A stretch of 64,000 nucleotides of DNA from Cristatella mucedo (taxonomy: Eukaryota; Bryozoa; Phylactolaemata; Cristatellidae): positions 3,406,501-3,470,500 of the forward strand of contig WPIO01000028.1 of NCBI GenBank assembly GCA_009760855.2, given 5' to 3'. Both the position numbers and the translations under genes were made by a program. The notes beneath the pieces are model-generated. The model saw nothing but the letters and a program-made list of their open reading frames with translations. It did no database searches and was not told where the DNA came from. Positions 1 through 33,943 of the stretch are shown piece after piece (position 1 is the stretch's first letter; each line of letters starts with the position of its first letter).

Positions 1-20017
<20,017 letters not shown>

Positions 20018-20146
20018 CTGAAATAGTGAAGGCAAAGCTGCTGCACCACTAGGGCACGCCGACGGATGCGAAAGTGTTTTATTACGCTACTGAGGTGTTT
20101 GCTGTCGTGCACGGTACAGGGGAGAGACTAGCTACAAGTGACAAAC

Positions 20147-20426
20147 AGTGTAAAACACACCTATTTAGGACAGCATTTAGTGGGTCACTGTGATTCGTCC
20201 TTGACGTGCTTATGCGTGCTGACACTGTGCATGCTGCCACTAACCACATTTGCATGCTGGCCCTTTGCATGTCACCCCTAACCATATTATTCATTTCGTT
20301 TGTTTTTCAAGCATGATTTTACTTACCATTCAATTGCATTTCACTTAACAGCAAATGCAAAGCGCCTAGAGAGAGATTAAGTTCTCTGAGGGTGCTTTAT
20401 CAAGTGAATTATTATTATTATTATTA
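20147..20426 (+). mobile_element. Short LINE-A derivative with defined 5' end
   Basis: It starts CACACCTATTTAGGACAGC and runs through GCATGCTGGCCCTTTGCATG, the hairpin AAGCGCCTAGAGAGAGATTA ... GGTGCTTTATCAAGTG and (ATT)n. The copy at 40527 starts at the same base and shares internal variants such as ATTCATTTCGTTTGTTTTTC. Confidence 0.8.
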
Positions 20427-20899
20427 AGTGCTGTTCACCTAGTCTTAAGTCACAGGCAAACAACTCGAAAATGGTATCGAACATCACGCGGGGCTGCAAT
20501 AAACGAACATTGACTGAGAAGCCGGACGAGTCACTCGATAGCGTCAAAGTCGGCCACCACGGTCTCGTTTATCGGCCCAGAGAGACTAGCCACTGAGAAG
20601 CAGCTGCAGCAGCGTGAGGACCCCCCCCCCTGTGGAACTTACTTGCCCCTCCCTCTCCATATATCAGGAGGCGTTATAGGAATCGGTCCAACAGCAATTA
20701 CAAGCCTGCTCGTCAGTCACCTGACTCGGTCTCTACCTAGCTAGTGCCATCGAGTGTTCCGTGTTCCTCCATCAGAGCAGGAAGCCACCACGTGGTGCAG
20801 CACCATCAGGAGTGCAGGCTATGCTGTGGACATCAACCCGAGAAAAGGCAGCACAGCTCGGTGAATCCGCTCTGCCCAGCAACCGACTATAATTAATTA

Positions 20900-21165
20900 T
20901 ATAAGAAAAAGAAATTTTTACAGCACCTTTAAAGAACTAAACCTGCTTCTAGGCAATTTACAGACGCTGTAAAGGTAGCATACCAAGACGATTTGCGATA
21001 GCATGCACAGCCTCAGCACCCATAGGCACACAAACGACGATTCGCACGGACCCAACGATTGCTGTGAGGAACAGCTGCGTCTTTAGCTTCTGATGTAAAT
21101 GTCGTCAATTAAGGGGATGTTGCGACGTCAGTCGGGAGTAAGTTCCACCCAGCGTATTAACTAAA
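20900..21165 (-). mobile_element. LINE-A-related 3' end (old)
   Basis: The plus strand has TTTACAGCACCTTTAAAGAA, then GCATGCACAGCCTCAGCACC and GTAAATGTCGTCAATTAAGG, matching the family's 3' region but diverged. Confidence 0.6.
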
Positions 21166-21664
21166 GGCTAGGTTAGCCGAGCGATGCCATCTAGTGCTAC
21201 TCGGCGGCACAAGACCGGACCGACGCGGCAGTCTGTCATGGCCAGGTCGCGCACCGTTCACGTCTGCAGCGACTTACAGCACAGCGAGCGACGCAGAGCA
21301 CGACACCGAAACGCAGCAAGCCCACTCTCTCAGAAGCGACTCACTCAGCGAACACGATTAGGCTGGCGGTTGCGGGAAGGCTGACTGAGAATGAGGCGTG
21401 CTGGCAAAGACGCGGCCTTAATCGCCGTAGGAACGCGGCCCTAATCGCCGTAGGAAAACGTACGTTTTTCGTCAGTTTGCGCTTCCCTCCAATCCAAATC
21501 ACGACCCGGCTACCGATCCTACAACGCCGGTCGTCATAGCTGCTCAGTACGCAGAAAGCCGGAACAGAGCAGAGACTCGCCAGAAGCCGCCTGCACGCCA
21601 CGCGGCAGATGCAGGCTATAAGCCAAAGCATCGGGAACGGAAAAAACTTCTCAGCCGTCGTTAC

Positions 21665-21877
21665 CTGGCGCCTATAACCACGATCTTCTAGCACGCGGAA
21701 CTGGAGCCGCAAAGCATCCGGAGAGGCAAAATACTCGGCGAGTCCATTTTTCGTAGCTCTCGTTGGCTGGTTGCAGTCGTGGACCCTCCCCCAGTTGCCG
21801 TCGGCAGCGTTGGCGCTGACAGTCCGAGCTTGTCGCCGGAGCTCATGAAGTTCTGGCGGCGGAAACTCCGATAGCAT
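21665..21877 (-). CDS. Hypothetical 71-codon exon, head to head with the GPR180/TMEM145 start
   Basis: An ATG at 21877 opens a frame beginning MLSEFPPPELHELRRQ and containing AEYFASPDALRLQFRVLEDR, ending at a possible donor CGCCAG|GTAACG in phase 0. I recognise no family. Its ATG is only 15 bases from the ATG of the divergent gene, so the 5' leaders would overlap. It could be an upstream Pellino exon, but its phase does not fit the exon at 20017 directly, or it may be chance. Confidence 0.22.
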
Positions 21878-21892
21878 TTTTTTTCACAAACA

Positions 21893-22350
21893 ATGCGATT
21901 GCAAGCGTGTGCGCTCCTTCTTCAAGCCGCGCTTGGCAGCGCGCTACGCCTGCAGGGAACCTTCCAAAGCGGCCAATTCTTCAAGTTCCTCGCCAAGTAT
22001 GGCTTTCAGCAGACACACAAGACAGACGCCGCGAACACCGAAGGATACATATACGGAAATATTACCGCCGCGCAACCGGGTCATCTAGAGAATCTGACTC
22101 TGGTCTTGGTTGACAGCGAGTACATGGTGCACTACTATGCGAAGGTGGTGGCGAAGCACAGTTGTTCGTCAATGTTCGAAAAGATCGACCAGATCGCCTG
22201 GGGTGGCTACTGCAAGCCAAATGGAGTCGAGGACTTCCTCAGGCGGGTGCCGTGTAAAGAGGGCGAGCTGTGCGTCGACGAGACGGACCCGACGAACGTC
22301 CAGAGCGGCCATCAGTTTACGTATCGCATACAGGACGTGCAGAGACCGAG
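21893..22350 (+). CDS. TMEM145: GPR180/TMEM145-family exon 1: signal peptide and extracellular domain
   Basis: The start ATG at 21893 gives a clear signal peptide. Then [29 protein letters not shown] and [11 protein letters not shown] match the family's N-terminal domain. Residues 1-152 are encoded and residue 153 is split. The donor GACCGAG|GTGAGT is strong. Confidence 0.9.
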
Positions 22351-25300
22351 GTGAGTGTTAATGAGCCAGCCAGCCCCCAGCCAGCCAGCCAGCTTGTCGC
22401 GCTGTGGTTACGTCCTTCTGCTTCCAGGGGGCGCCGCATCGGCCTTGTGCGGCGCTATCGTCGTTTGAGCCTCCATTTCTTCTTCGCACTTAGTGGTCAA
22501 GCTAAAGCGGCGGCGGCGGCGAGGCCTGCGACGGCGCCGGTCAAAGCTCCGTCGCCTCGTGCAGGCCTCGGGCAGTGCTGAGCTTATCCGCATTCGTAGT
22601 ACACCTGCCTTGATTGTTCACTACGGGAGCTGCACCCTGCCGCTGCATCTTCTCGTATGCCTAGATAGGTATAAGCAGAGGAGTGCCAGCGACGATGCCG
22701 AACGGTGCCCGTGAGCAAGAAGCGATCTGCTCGCCATTCGAGGCAGTTCATTCGGGAGGCTCTTGCTGGTAGAGCCGGATGTCGTTCGGGACATAAAATC
22801 TATGGCTCTGCCAGTAAAGCTGAGCGCATGGCAACATTACCTGCACCAAGCAAACTATAGACGATGGGGCTCTGCAGCACACTAGGCTGCTTGTCACAGG
22901 CTGAGCTGTCGATTGTGATTAGATTTCTCGCCATGCGACCCTCGCTGTCTTCATTTGGACTGTGCCTGTGAGTTGGTCTTTGGCCAGCCGAGCCTCGGAG
23001 TTATTGTTTTTATGCCGGATGTATTACCTTAATCGTAAGGCATGAGTTGACCAAGGCAATATAACTCTCTTTTTCAACCTGTTACCCATACCTGTTTCGC
23101 ATAGGGAATGCAGCCCCGATGAGAATAAGTTAATCGCCTGATGTTACACTTGCCACCTACGAGGCCTGCTGGATGAGCATCAGCAGAGCAGCCGATTGGA
23201 CTGTGAATGCATTATCAGAGTGACTTCAGACTTGTCCGGAGATCACTCTGTTCTGGCTATGCTTGCCACAATGAGGGCTTCACCAACCATCGTGGCAGAA
23301 GCTGTCGTCAGTAGAAACTTCGGCATGGCCTATGATTGGCATATTTCTTGGAAAAGTTAAGCAAAAGTGAGGTAGGGGAGGCTTGCCAGCGGGACTGCAA
23401 TACTCAGTAGACCCATTCATTATTGCACCCATGGCTGGGGTGAGTGTCACTCTCCTGATGAGCCAAGCTCAGAGGCACAATTCTGCCTGCCATTTCCCAC
23501 AGCACTTGGTACCCAATGCCAGAAACTTTACTGCTGCAGCTTGTTCCATTTAAAGGGACGTGTAGAACAACTCCGGTAAGCAAAAGTGTGAGCTTGCTTA
23601 TTTACAGTGTATGCTAGCCAAATATTCCTCTGACATGTAGGGCTGTGGGTAGCTGCTGCCTTTTTCTGGTGAGCATAAAGCCTAGCTAGTTAGCACTAAC
23701 TGTGAAGCACCGATGCAATCGCTTGCCCCAGCTTCGTTTCACAGTCTAAGCAATGGGAGGTTGGTCACCCAGTGTTGCAAGTGTAAGCAAGTGTTGTTGT
23801 GCCTTAGCCTGTGCAGCCATTCCATGAAAATCCCTGCCACACTCGTCAGAGACACTTCCCTCTATTCCACGTGGCCCTAGGAATGCACACGGTCGAATCA
23901 ATTACGTTGCTGGGTTAATGGCTGTCATTTTAGATGGGTGCTTATGCTTAAGACCTTTTGGGCAGCTTGCTTTCAACTGAGTGCCCGGAGTGCCCTTTAG
24001 CATGTGATCCTGCATGGGCACTTGCACTAGAAGATTGCTTGTGAATCTCACCAAATGCTTACCCAGTGAGATTTCTTGAGCGGTTTTTACAAGTCATGTG
24101 CTCCTCGGTCAAGATATTTCACCGACACAGCATTCTGGAGCAACCAAGCTTTTTACATATCAGTTTTCAGCTGTTTACATCTATTAGACACAGCCTCGTG
24201 CTTGCAAGCCACTATTTATTGTTTGTCCGTGTCGTTAAGGGAGCCTTCTAGGCCAATAACATACAGATTGTTGCCTGATTTACATCCTCTGTTGGTGTAT
24301 GCAATCATCCCTCGATGAGCCAAGTAGAACTGAACATATATTAGGGTTCTTCTGCTTGACCCTCTTGTAGGTATAACAGAACACGGCAGTTCCACTGACC
24401 CGATAGTAGCAATAGACATCTTATAGGTGTAGGCCATAACCAAGTCCAGTAGGAAGGTGTGTGTTTGTGCGTGTGTGCGTGCACACATGAAGAACATGCT
24501 GGTTTGGTCTAGGAGTTAAGGTGCTTGCCTTTAACGACCGTGGTCAAGGTGAATGCATTAGATGACCGAGGTAGTAGGCTTGAGCCCTATGACATGTGTA
24601 AATCGCCTGAATGGAGATTACATTCTCTTAGGGTGCTATACAGATGAACTATATTTAAACAATTGCATGTCTAATTGCATGGATTTGCAACATATTAAGT
24701 GTGCAGTCGTTCAATATAAATAGTCATTTCCTACCAGAGGCAATGAGCTTCGTCTCTGGGTGAGGCATCAGATTAAGTGTGTCCGTGAAACACCTGAGGT
24801 GACACAGGCACATTTAGTGGAATAATAATGATAATGTCAATGCATTTGTATAGCACCCTCAGATGACTCAATCTCTTTCTAGGCACTTTACATTTACTGC
24901 AAAGAAATACATAAATATGCCTTAAATTACCACCTCTGCATTATGAGTCTTCATGACCTGCGAGAAAGCTCATTCGTGCTGGAAGTACTGCTGTGACCCT
25001 GTTGAGAGAGAAACGTGAGCATTGGTGGCTTTTCTGTGCAAGGATGTTGCATCATCCCTTTGCAGCAAATGTAAAGCGCCTAGAAAGAGATTGAGTTCTC
25101 TGAGGGCGCTTTTATCAAGTGCATTATTATTATTATTATTATCTCAATTTATGCAAAGCCCAAACTGTCAGCAAACGTTCCCCCAACAGTCAGATCTGTC
25201 GAGATCTTACAGATCTTGAAGTTCTCTCCAAGGTATAGCTCAGAAATGATACTTCTAGACAGATTGGTTGATGACTGTACTTTATAAATCTGGCAAGGCC

Positions 25301-27516
25301 TTCAGGCATGGCCGACTTTACAAGGAAAACTAATATCGGGGTATTCATTTGACAAACATGCTCCTATTCATTCTATCCGTATACAGCATCTTGGAGATTC
25401 CTTTCAATTTACAAAAAAAAACTTCAAAAGATGTGCCGTGTTAAGTGCAGGCTTAAACGTCGTTTTAAGAAATCGGGTCTGATGTATATCTAATCAATTT
25501 CAAAGACTTCCTTCGAGGAAGCTTAAAAAAGTCAGGGCTTCTTTTTTCACTCGAAAATTGAATTCCTGCAGGCGGACCTTAAACAGATTTATAAGACAGT
25601 AAACAATTTACTGGCCGATGCTGAGAGGTCTGACTCCCCAGATATTAACGGCTCTGCCGAAACGTGTTCAGCCTTCTTTACTGAAACAATTGTGCACATT
25701 CGTGCCTCCATGAAGACCCCTCCGAGTAAAGCAATTATGGAATCACAACCTGTGACTTTTCTGTATAGGTTTCTCGAGGTTTCTGCATGGGATGTGGCTA
25801 CCTTAATAAGGTCTAGCAAAAAGAGCTCGTCTCCTGAAGACCCTATAACTTCATCGCTGTGGTCATCACTGGCAGACCGACTTAGCCCTGCCATACCCGA
25901 GATTTGTAATGCTTTTTTGGAAAAAGTGGTTGTACCCAAGTCGGGAATGTCACTGCCCTAGCTCTGCTAGATCTATCAGCTGCCTTCGACACCATTGATC
26001 ACGTTGTTCTACTTGAACGATTGAGAACAACAATCGGTGTGACACACGAGGCACTGGCGCGGTTTAAATCGTACTTGTCTGATCGTGTTCCATCCGTGTC
26101 GTGTGGGGGTTAGGTCTCACACGTGAGACGGGTCACCTGTGGAGTCCCTCAAGGGTCCGTCCTCGGTCCCTTGCTGTTCTCCATTTATACTCAACCTCTG
26201 GGAAATTTTATTAAGGCCCATGGGATAGGATATCACTTTTATGCTGACGATGTCAGCTGTATTTGTCATTCAAATCGTCGGAATCTGCTGCAGCAACTGA
26301 TAAACTGAATGCTTGCCTTGCCGACATTCGATCCTGGATGTCGGAAAACTTCTTGAAACTAAATGACGATAAAACCGAACTGCTGCTCATAGGACACCCT
26401 AAGCATGTGGCTGTATTAAAAGGCTTTGCTCTTCTAATAGGTGATGCTCTTGTGCGACCATCACCACATGATCGAAATTTAGGTGTCGTTTTCGACAGCT
26501 GCCTCAATTTTATAAGCTTCATTCAGAAGACTGCTCCTACAGCTAGCCATCATGCCTGATCCCTATCTAAGATAATGAGCTGTCTTCCACAGTGGCTTGC
26601 AAAAAATTTAACTAGCTCTTTAGTTCTGTCTCGGCTTGATTATTGTATTTCCCTTTTGGCTGGTTTACCAAATAAAGCAACTAAGCCACTGCAGCTGGCT
26701 ATGCAAGGCTAGTCTTCAAGTCCCAGAAGTTTGAGCACGTGTCTCCTTTGCTAAAAGAGCTAGGATGGCTGCCGGTTGAGCAACGAATACAGAGCAGAGC
26801 TTTTAGGCTGACCCACAATGCCCGCCACAGCTTGGCTCCTCCATACCTAGCTGAACTGCTGCACCAATTTCAGCCTCTTCGTGCCCTCAGGTCCTGTATG
26901 AACGATAAATTAGCTGTTTTATTCCTCTGCTTAAAGACCGTTAGTGACAGAAGCTTTAGCTCTGCAGGTCTTAGACTGTGGAACTCGGTTCCACAATTCT
27001 TACTTAACGGCAACTACTCTCCTGCTGCTGACTATGGTTCATCCTTTTCAGCGGTCCTGAGCTGCTATTTGCATGCTACTCACTACCTCATCTACTCTCC
27101 TGACTCTGCAACGCTTCCCACTTTCTCTTTATTTTGTGAGATGAAGTCTGTTGGCTATCGAATGCGTACCGAAAGCCGCCGAGGCTGTGAGTTCGCTATA
27201 CAAAACTCTCCTGTGTGACACCCACATAGTGTTTATGGCTTTGTAGAATTACAGATGGAGATACATTAGGTGCATTCATGGTAATTGGTGTTAGGAGCAT
27301 GTGTGTGTTTGTGCGTGCATGCATGCATGCATGTGAGTGCATGTGTGGATGCATCGTATGTGTCCAAGACCCTAGAAAACCATTCAGCCTATGCTGAATC
27401 TACTTGAGTCAGTCTTGTTCTGTGCAAGTGCCAAACCTTTAGCAATGTGATCCATTCTCTAGCTTTTTTGTCAGCAAGATAGACAAAATCACAAGATCAG
27501 GGAGTCTCTCTCTGCC

Positions 27517-27601
<85 letters not shown>

Positions 27602-28777
27602 GTCTGTGTCTGTCTGTCTCTCTCTCTCTGTCTTTATCTCCGGTCTCAACGGTTCTTCCAAATGCTTCAATGTACCCGTAACTTGGTTGGTACACTGATA
27701 AGTGATAATTTTCTGGCATTTGTGAATACCCCCATTGATTACAGACTTCTTAGCTGTAGTTATCCCAGAGACTACTGCAGCGCATTTCCATTGCAAACAT
27801 AAATAGTAGGGTGAGATGGCGCCTATAGGGATACACCTCGTGAGGGAATGAGCCATAAGTTTGCCAGATCAAGCCATTACATGCTTAGATTACTTCTTTG
27901 CCTACAAGTGCCTCTAATGGAAATCCAAACAAAGTTAGCACATTCGATGCATCCCAGGTGACCTAGTATACTACTTTCTGAGCTGCTGTATCGGCATATA
28001 TACCCTTTCACCGTAACAAAAAAGTGAGACTCCTTGAGATAAGGTTGGAAAGTTGTTCCATCTAAATTACGAAGTAATATGAGCATGAATATTCTGAGTT
28101 GCTAACCAATTTGTTCATCACTAGTGGCTATGCAAGGGGAGCAATCCGACCCGTTGAGTGGCAGACAGCAACAAGGGCGACCGTCACCAAGATCTCAACT
28201 GTGTCCTCCTACTTCTAGTCCGTGAGCTGCTATCAAGTGTGTGTCGCTTAAACACTATGTGTGTTGAGTACTGTAGTTTTTCATTACTTTCGTGGCTTGC
28301 CTCCCCTACATGAAAGTTGGCTCCACCCCTTCTCAGCACCACACCTTTGGTACAGGGCCCCTGGACCACAGCCGATCTAGCAACTCGGCAGCAAGATACT
28401 GAATTATGGGAACACTTCTTGTAAACCCTATAACAAATGATGTTCATCCCTGGCCGTATGCTTTTTGTCCTTACCCTAAAAACATCCTCTTTCACCTTCC
28501 AACTCGTGATCCGATCTAAATCGATTTCATATCCAGGCTCAGTAGACCTTTTCCGACTTGGAAGTCCTCAGTATGTCCGACACCATCTGAGTCGTCCCTC
28601 CTCTGTTTTCCTAGCTCTCCCCATCTCCTCTCTGATTGCTTCCAACGACCTTCTTGCACTTGCTTTCAACAGCCATTGTGAGAAAGCATTGGGATCTTCT
28701 GTGAACCTTGTTGTTTCCTAATCTTAGGGAAAGTCTCAGCTCTGACTTGCTTCGTAATCTGAGTCCTTACATATACA

Positions 28778-28845
<68 letters not shown>

Positions 28846-29872
28846 CATGCATATACGTTTGTATATAGCCCTACGAGAACTTGATCTCCATCCGTGTGTG
28901 TGCTTTACATATGTCGAAGGGCTCAAGCCTATGACCTCTGTCGTTAAGGTGGGAATCTGGGAATCTTACACCTGGGCTTTTGCCAGGTGGCAACAGCATG
29001 AATAGGGGTCTGCAAACCGGCTTCCTTGAAACAGCATTTAGCATTTAGCTGATTCGTCCGGTGCCTGCTTCTTGCACCGTCGATCGTGAAGCTGCCGTTG
29101 CTTGCTGAGCTGGATCGTAGCTGGCCCTCGGCGACCCAGTGGAGCGTGGGGGGGGCAGCAGCTCGCGCTTCGACTTGCATCGGCAGCGCCGACGTGCCGA
29201 CGACGGCCTGTTGCAGGTTCTGGTACCTGAGCATCGTATCGTGCAGCCGCCCCGAGCCGGCCTGCTCGTGGAACGACTCGAGCTTGCCGAGCTTCGATGT
29301 CCGGTACGACATCTGGCTGGTCAACGGCCCGCCGGACCACTCGAGCAGCAATCCGTTCGAGCATCAGTTCTCCTTCGAGATGCACGACGTTTTCGAGATC
29401 TACGCCGTCTTTGCCGCCTTCGACCTGTCGCTTCTGGTGGCTGCTCTGTACGCCGTCCGAGCGCGCCCTCATCCGCTCATCGTGCTCCTGACCGCCGTCG
29501 TTGCCCTGGACACGGCGGCCACGCTGGCCGATCTTCTGCACACCGTCGTCTTTGCGTTTGACGGCGTCGGCAGCGTGGCTCTGTCGAACGCCGCTCAGCT
29601 GGGCGGCGTGAGCGCTCGCTGCCTGTTCATGCTCACGCTGCTGCTCATCGCCAAGGGCTGGACGATCACGTTCAAGGCTCTGGCCGGCAAGGCGCCGCTC
29701 TTCGTCGTCTGGTCGCTGTACTCGGTGGCCTACCTCATGCTGCGCGTGTGGAACCTGGTGAGCCCGGCACTGGTGCACTTCCGCCGCCCTTAGCCGCCGC
29801 CCCCTCGCTCGCCTAGCCGAGCCCTTTGCTCCCATCTGCTCCAGCCGACGTGCATGCTGCTACGAGCATCGC

Positions 29873-29954
<82 letters not shown>

Positions 29955-32900
29955 AAATCGTGCTGCTGCTGTTGTGTCTGTGGCATTTTTTTAAGGAGCT
30001 TGAGTTCCAGCTCGGTTTCTCTTGTTCTGTCCCGTGTCTTGTCCTATCCTGCGGCGCTGCACTTGCAAATTTCTGCCAGCGTCCTTCGTCGTACGAGGTG
30101 CCCGTTAGCCGGGGTTGATCCATGCGTGAATGACTGAGTGCAGATCATCGGGCTAGCACCCCTGAGCACTGTCGTGCATGACGCGCGACGCGCCGATGCA
30201 GTGCACTGCCTTCGTGTCCACGCCAAAACAAGACGAAGACGACTTGCAGACAACTACGATGCGATTGCCCGCTGCTCTGCCGTCGAGGGAATATAGCTAA
30301 AACTCGGCATTGCGTGCTGCTCATCGCGTTAGCTCACCACGTGTGCACGTGCCTTGCCCAAGTAATGAGTCTTTAGAGCCCGAAAACTCTCGGGTATTAG
30401 GCATCATGCTCACTGCCTCTGGGTCGCGCTCGTTAGAAGCCAGATATCTGTGTTAATATGTGGCTGCCTTGCCTGCCAGGTTTCCTTCTGCAAGTGAAGG
30501 CACAAAGTGCAGTCAATCTTCCTATATCTATGTATCTGGCACCAAAACAGGCATATGTCTGTGCGCGACTTTGCAGTTCGTGTCGTTCGTAGCTGGAAGC
30601 TCATCCCGTAATTTCTCTCAGTTAATCACGGCACGTTACGTGCTGTGGTGTGATATATTGTGACACCGATCGTTCTGTAAAATCTCCCCTTTATAAAGTT
30701 GTACGGACGGCCACTTGTTTCGCCCAAACGGTGCAAGCATAAGCCTAACATTGACATAACTTATATCTCAAAATAGAACGTTGTCGCTTTCTATTTCGAA
30801 GGCAGCAGTGGGAACAAAATTCGATCGCAGCCCTATGGGCTCCTTCTCTATCCCGAGTCGACCTTTGCTCTGGTGCCCTGGCCAACGACTCCTAACTGTC
30901 CGGAAGCCGGCTTAGCTGTGCCGTGTTCTCCGTGCCAACAAATCGGTCTAACAAACCCGCTCTCTTCATGTGCTGTACACTATGTCTCCAGTTGAATCGA
31001 GGCCGATGCAGTTATCGTGGGAGTCCTTGACATTTGAAGCTATTCTCAAATGATTCACGGCGATATGTTTAATTTCATAGTGACTGGCTCAAACTTGCAA
31101 CCCCGTGACTGTGCACAGCACACACTTTAGTGTGTGTTACTCTGCTGCAGATTGTGATTAGCACTTTTTGATGGACTCACAATCCGTTGCATGACCAATG
31201 AGTCAGTGCATCTCCACTTATCCTGCTTTAATGAGACCATTTACTGGAGCACTAAATCCTTGCCAAGCTTCTAAATGCAACACACCTGTTGAGTCCTACT
31301 TTCAGCCAAGGAGCGTGACCAAAATCAGGGCTTGGTTAGACAAGAGTACGACAGTCAAACTATAGTTCATGCATTTGTGACATTGCGTCTAGATTACTGC
31401 AATACCCTTTATACAAGACTCCTGGGCTGTGCCCTTGATCGTCTGTACGAGGCGGAAAACGTAGCAGCTAGTCCTGTCTGTCATGAACGGCATAGCTGCC
31501 ACATTCACACCACTTGTGCTTGAACTTCACAGGCTCCTTATCAAGCATCGATCGACTTCAAGATACTCGATCAGACTCCAAGATCTTTAGCTTACAGTTG
31601 GCTGCACTCGCTTGCTGCAGCCTGCCTATCCGACCTCCTTGATCCTCCAGTCACGTGCTCTCGCACCGTCCGCTTCTCGGCTTCGAGACGTCTGGCTGCT
31701 CCTTGCACTTGATTGAAATCTTTTAGTGGTCAGCCCTTCAGTTCATATGCACCGAAAGTCTGGAGCTTGCTTCTAGCTTCTGTGAGCACCTGTAAAAACG
31801 ATTTCCCGTGCCCCGGTGAATTTGTCTTTTTTTGTCTGTGCCCGTTTTGATCCTGTGTGCTTTGCTTGCTTGGGTGTGCAGGATTCAGTGCATGTTACCA
31901 ACCAGCGGTTATCTAATCGCTGACCCTGATTTTCTGCTTGTTTGCTCGTGCATGCTAGTCTAAACATGATACTTGTTGTGTACTCTGGTTTGCTTGTCTC
32001 AGCATTATACCATGCTTATCATTAATCCTTGGTTTTTTATTATCTTGCAATGAGTTATAAAGTGCCTCAGTAGAGATTTAACTTTCCCCTAGGGCGCTAT
32101 GCAAACGACTCATTGTCATTTTTCTCTGTATCTCCATGAAAACATATAAAGAGTGCTATAGCGTTCATTGAGTGCAAAGACGTCCTTTATTTAGTGCTAC
32201 TCTGAACTCGTAGTAGACTGCAAGTATTACGTATGCTTCAGCTGGGGGGGGAGGGGCTAGCACACAGGCTAGAGCCATAGGCGCCATCCAGTGTCGTTCT
32301 TACCTCGCTGCGCACTTACCTCAGTGGTAGTAGTGAATTGTAATCGAGTCCAGCAGTGTTTGGCATTAAGTGCGGTTATCCTCACAGCTGGCACAGTGGC
32401 TCGCTTCTTTGTCGCCGAGACACACTGCAGACCCTGCTAATTCGATTGTGTGTAGTTCGTTGTAGATCCGGTAGCCGACGTTGACGAGTGGCAGACCTGG
32501 CCGGGCTACCTGACACTTGCTTTCCGTTTCGTCATGATGATGTGGTTCCTGTATGCGCTGCTGAAGACATACGCTGCAGAGGATCAGGTCGAGAAGCATC
32601 AGTTCTACGTGCGCTTCGGCGCCGGCTTCCTCGTTTGGTTCATCTACTTGCCGATCGTCGTATTGATTGGTACAGCTGTCCCTACGCTGTGGCGTTTCAA
32701 AACGTTGCTCAGTGAGTACCCGGCGTTCCGGACCATCCGGGTATCCGTGTTGCACGTAGCAGCCTCCCTGGCACCGTCGAGACATGTCGACCTTTCAACT
32801 CTTCGCGACCACCGAGCTTCATCTGTGCTGGCTACTCAAGTTGTCGATGTTGTAAACAACGTGCAGGTGGTCCATTTAAGCCTGCTGTAGTCATTCTGGC

Positions 32901-33860
32901 TGAGCTGCTTTGCGTCATTCCGGCTGTTGTTCACCTGTTCGACGAAGTACCCAAGCAGGCAGAGAGCAGCTGCAGTCGGCCTGCAAACTAAGGAGGACTG
33001 TCCGCTGCTGCCTGCGAGTTAGGGGATCAAAGTCTTTGTCATGGCAAGAGGTAGTGGCCCGCTAAAACAATTCAGATTCGTGCATCTGTGGGAATAGCTG
33101 GCTGGTGTATCTTTGGTGGCCGTACCACTGCCACGAACACCGGAGGAAGTCGCTTCGCCTTGCGTGCTGCTCTACCTCGATTTGCTTCTCGGGCCCTTGC
33201 TTTTCTCCCACTCCCTTTTCGTCTCCGATGGCTTTTCTTTTTTGTACGGGTCGTCTGCTAGGCTTGGAAGCATCAGGTCTCAAGACACATTCAGAAGGCA
33301 GCGTGTTACACACGCACGCACACAAACACACAGACGTACGCACACAGCCCCATAGGTTACTGGCGCGCTTGGTGCCAGCAGTCGCCATACATGTGCTTCG
33401 GCGTCAGTCAGGTCAGTGACATGCAGACCTCAACTCGTAAAGCCGGCGCTCGTGGCACTCTCTGTCTGTCTGTCTCTGTCTGTCTCTATCTCTTGCACTT
33501 CCTCTCTCTTGCTCTCTCCCTCTCAGCACCCGGCATCCACCATGCTGAGAGGGCAGCAGCTGCGCCATTCGGGGGGAGGGAGGGCCAGGATCGGGACCGA
33601 GCATGAGGGAGGGGGGCAAAAGGCGAGGGGTCGGGCTTGCGACAGTGCTACATTGGTAACTGAGCGCCCAGCGCGCAGCATCGTTGTGCGTAGGTGCAGC
33701 ATGTGGCTGCCTTGCCTGTGAGTGGGGGATGTGCATTCACGAGCACTTGTATGTGCTTGCATGAACTGCATTAATGTTGTTTAAATTTAGCAGCATAGGA
33801 CGAGCCAGACTCACGTATGATCTAAATACTCGTTACCAATAGGCATAGAAACAGAGACAG

Positions 33861-33943
<83 letters not shown>

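Larger units (their letters stand above)
20018..21892. other. Spacer between Pellino and the GPR180/TMEM145 gene
   Basis: The two genes diverge from here. It contains two LINE-A tails (20147, 20900), a C run near 20621, a 24-base direct duplication at about 21412-21457 and an open minus frame at 21877-21665. The missing Pellino start exon and both promoters should lie in it; no TATA-like element was convincing. Confidence 0.6.
22351..29216. other. Intron 1 of the GPR180/TMEM145-family gene (6.9 kb)
   Basis: It includes a long LINE-B copy (25180-27270), SINEs at 24500 and 28858, LINE-A tails near 24820-25142, a (CTGT)n tract and a (TA)n tract. Bases 22400-24490 and 27650-28770 look unique, with no coding signal I can support. 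Confidence 0.7.
29758..32455. other. Intron 2 of the GPR180/TMEM145-family gene
   Basis: It opens with a (CTG)26 run and contains a LINE remnant at 31320-32125. Bases 29960-31300 show nothing I recognise. Confidence 0.7.

Noticed and set aside
27511-28843. A CRISPR-like array among the short tandem repeats
   Set aside because: These are simple microsatellites without spacers, in an animal genome.
29038-29835. A 265-codon minus-strand gene
   Set aside because: It is the shadow of GPR180/TMEM145-family exon 2, whose plus frame matches a known family and has proper splice sites.
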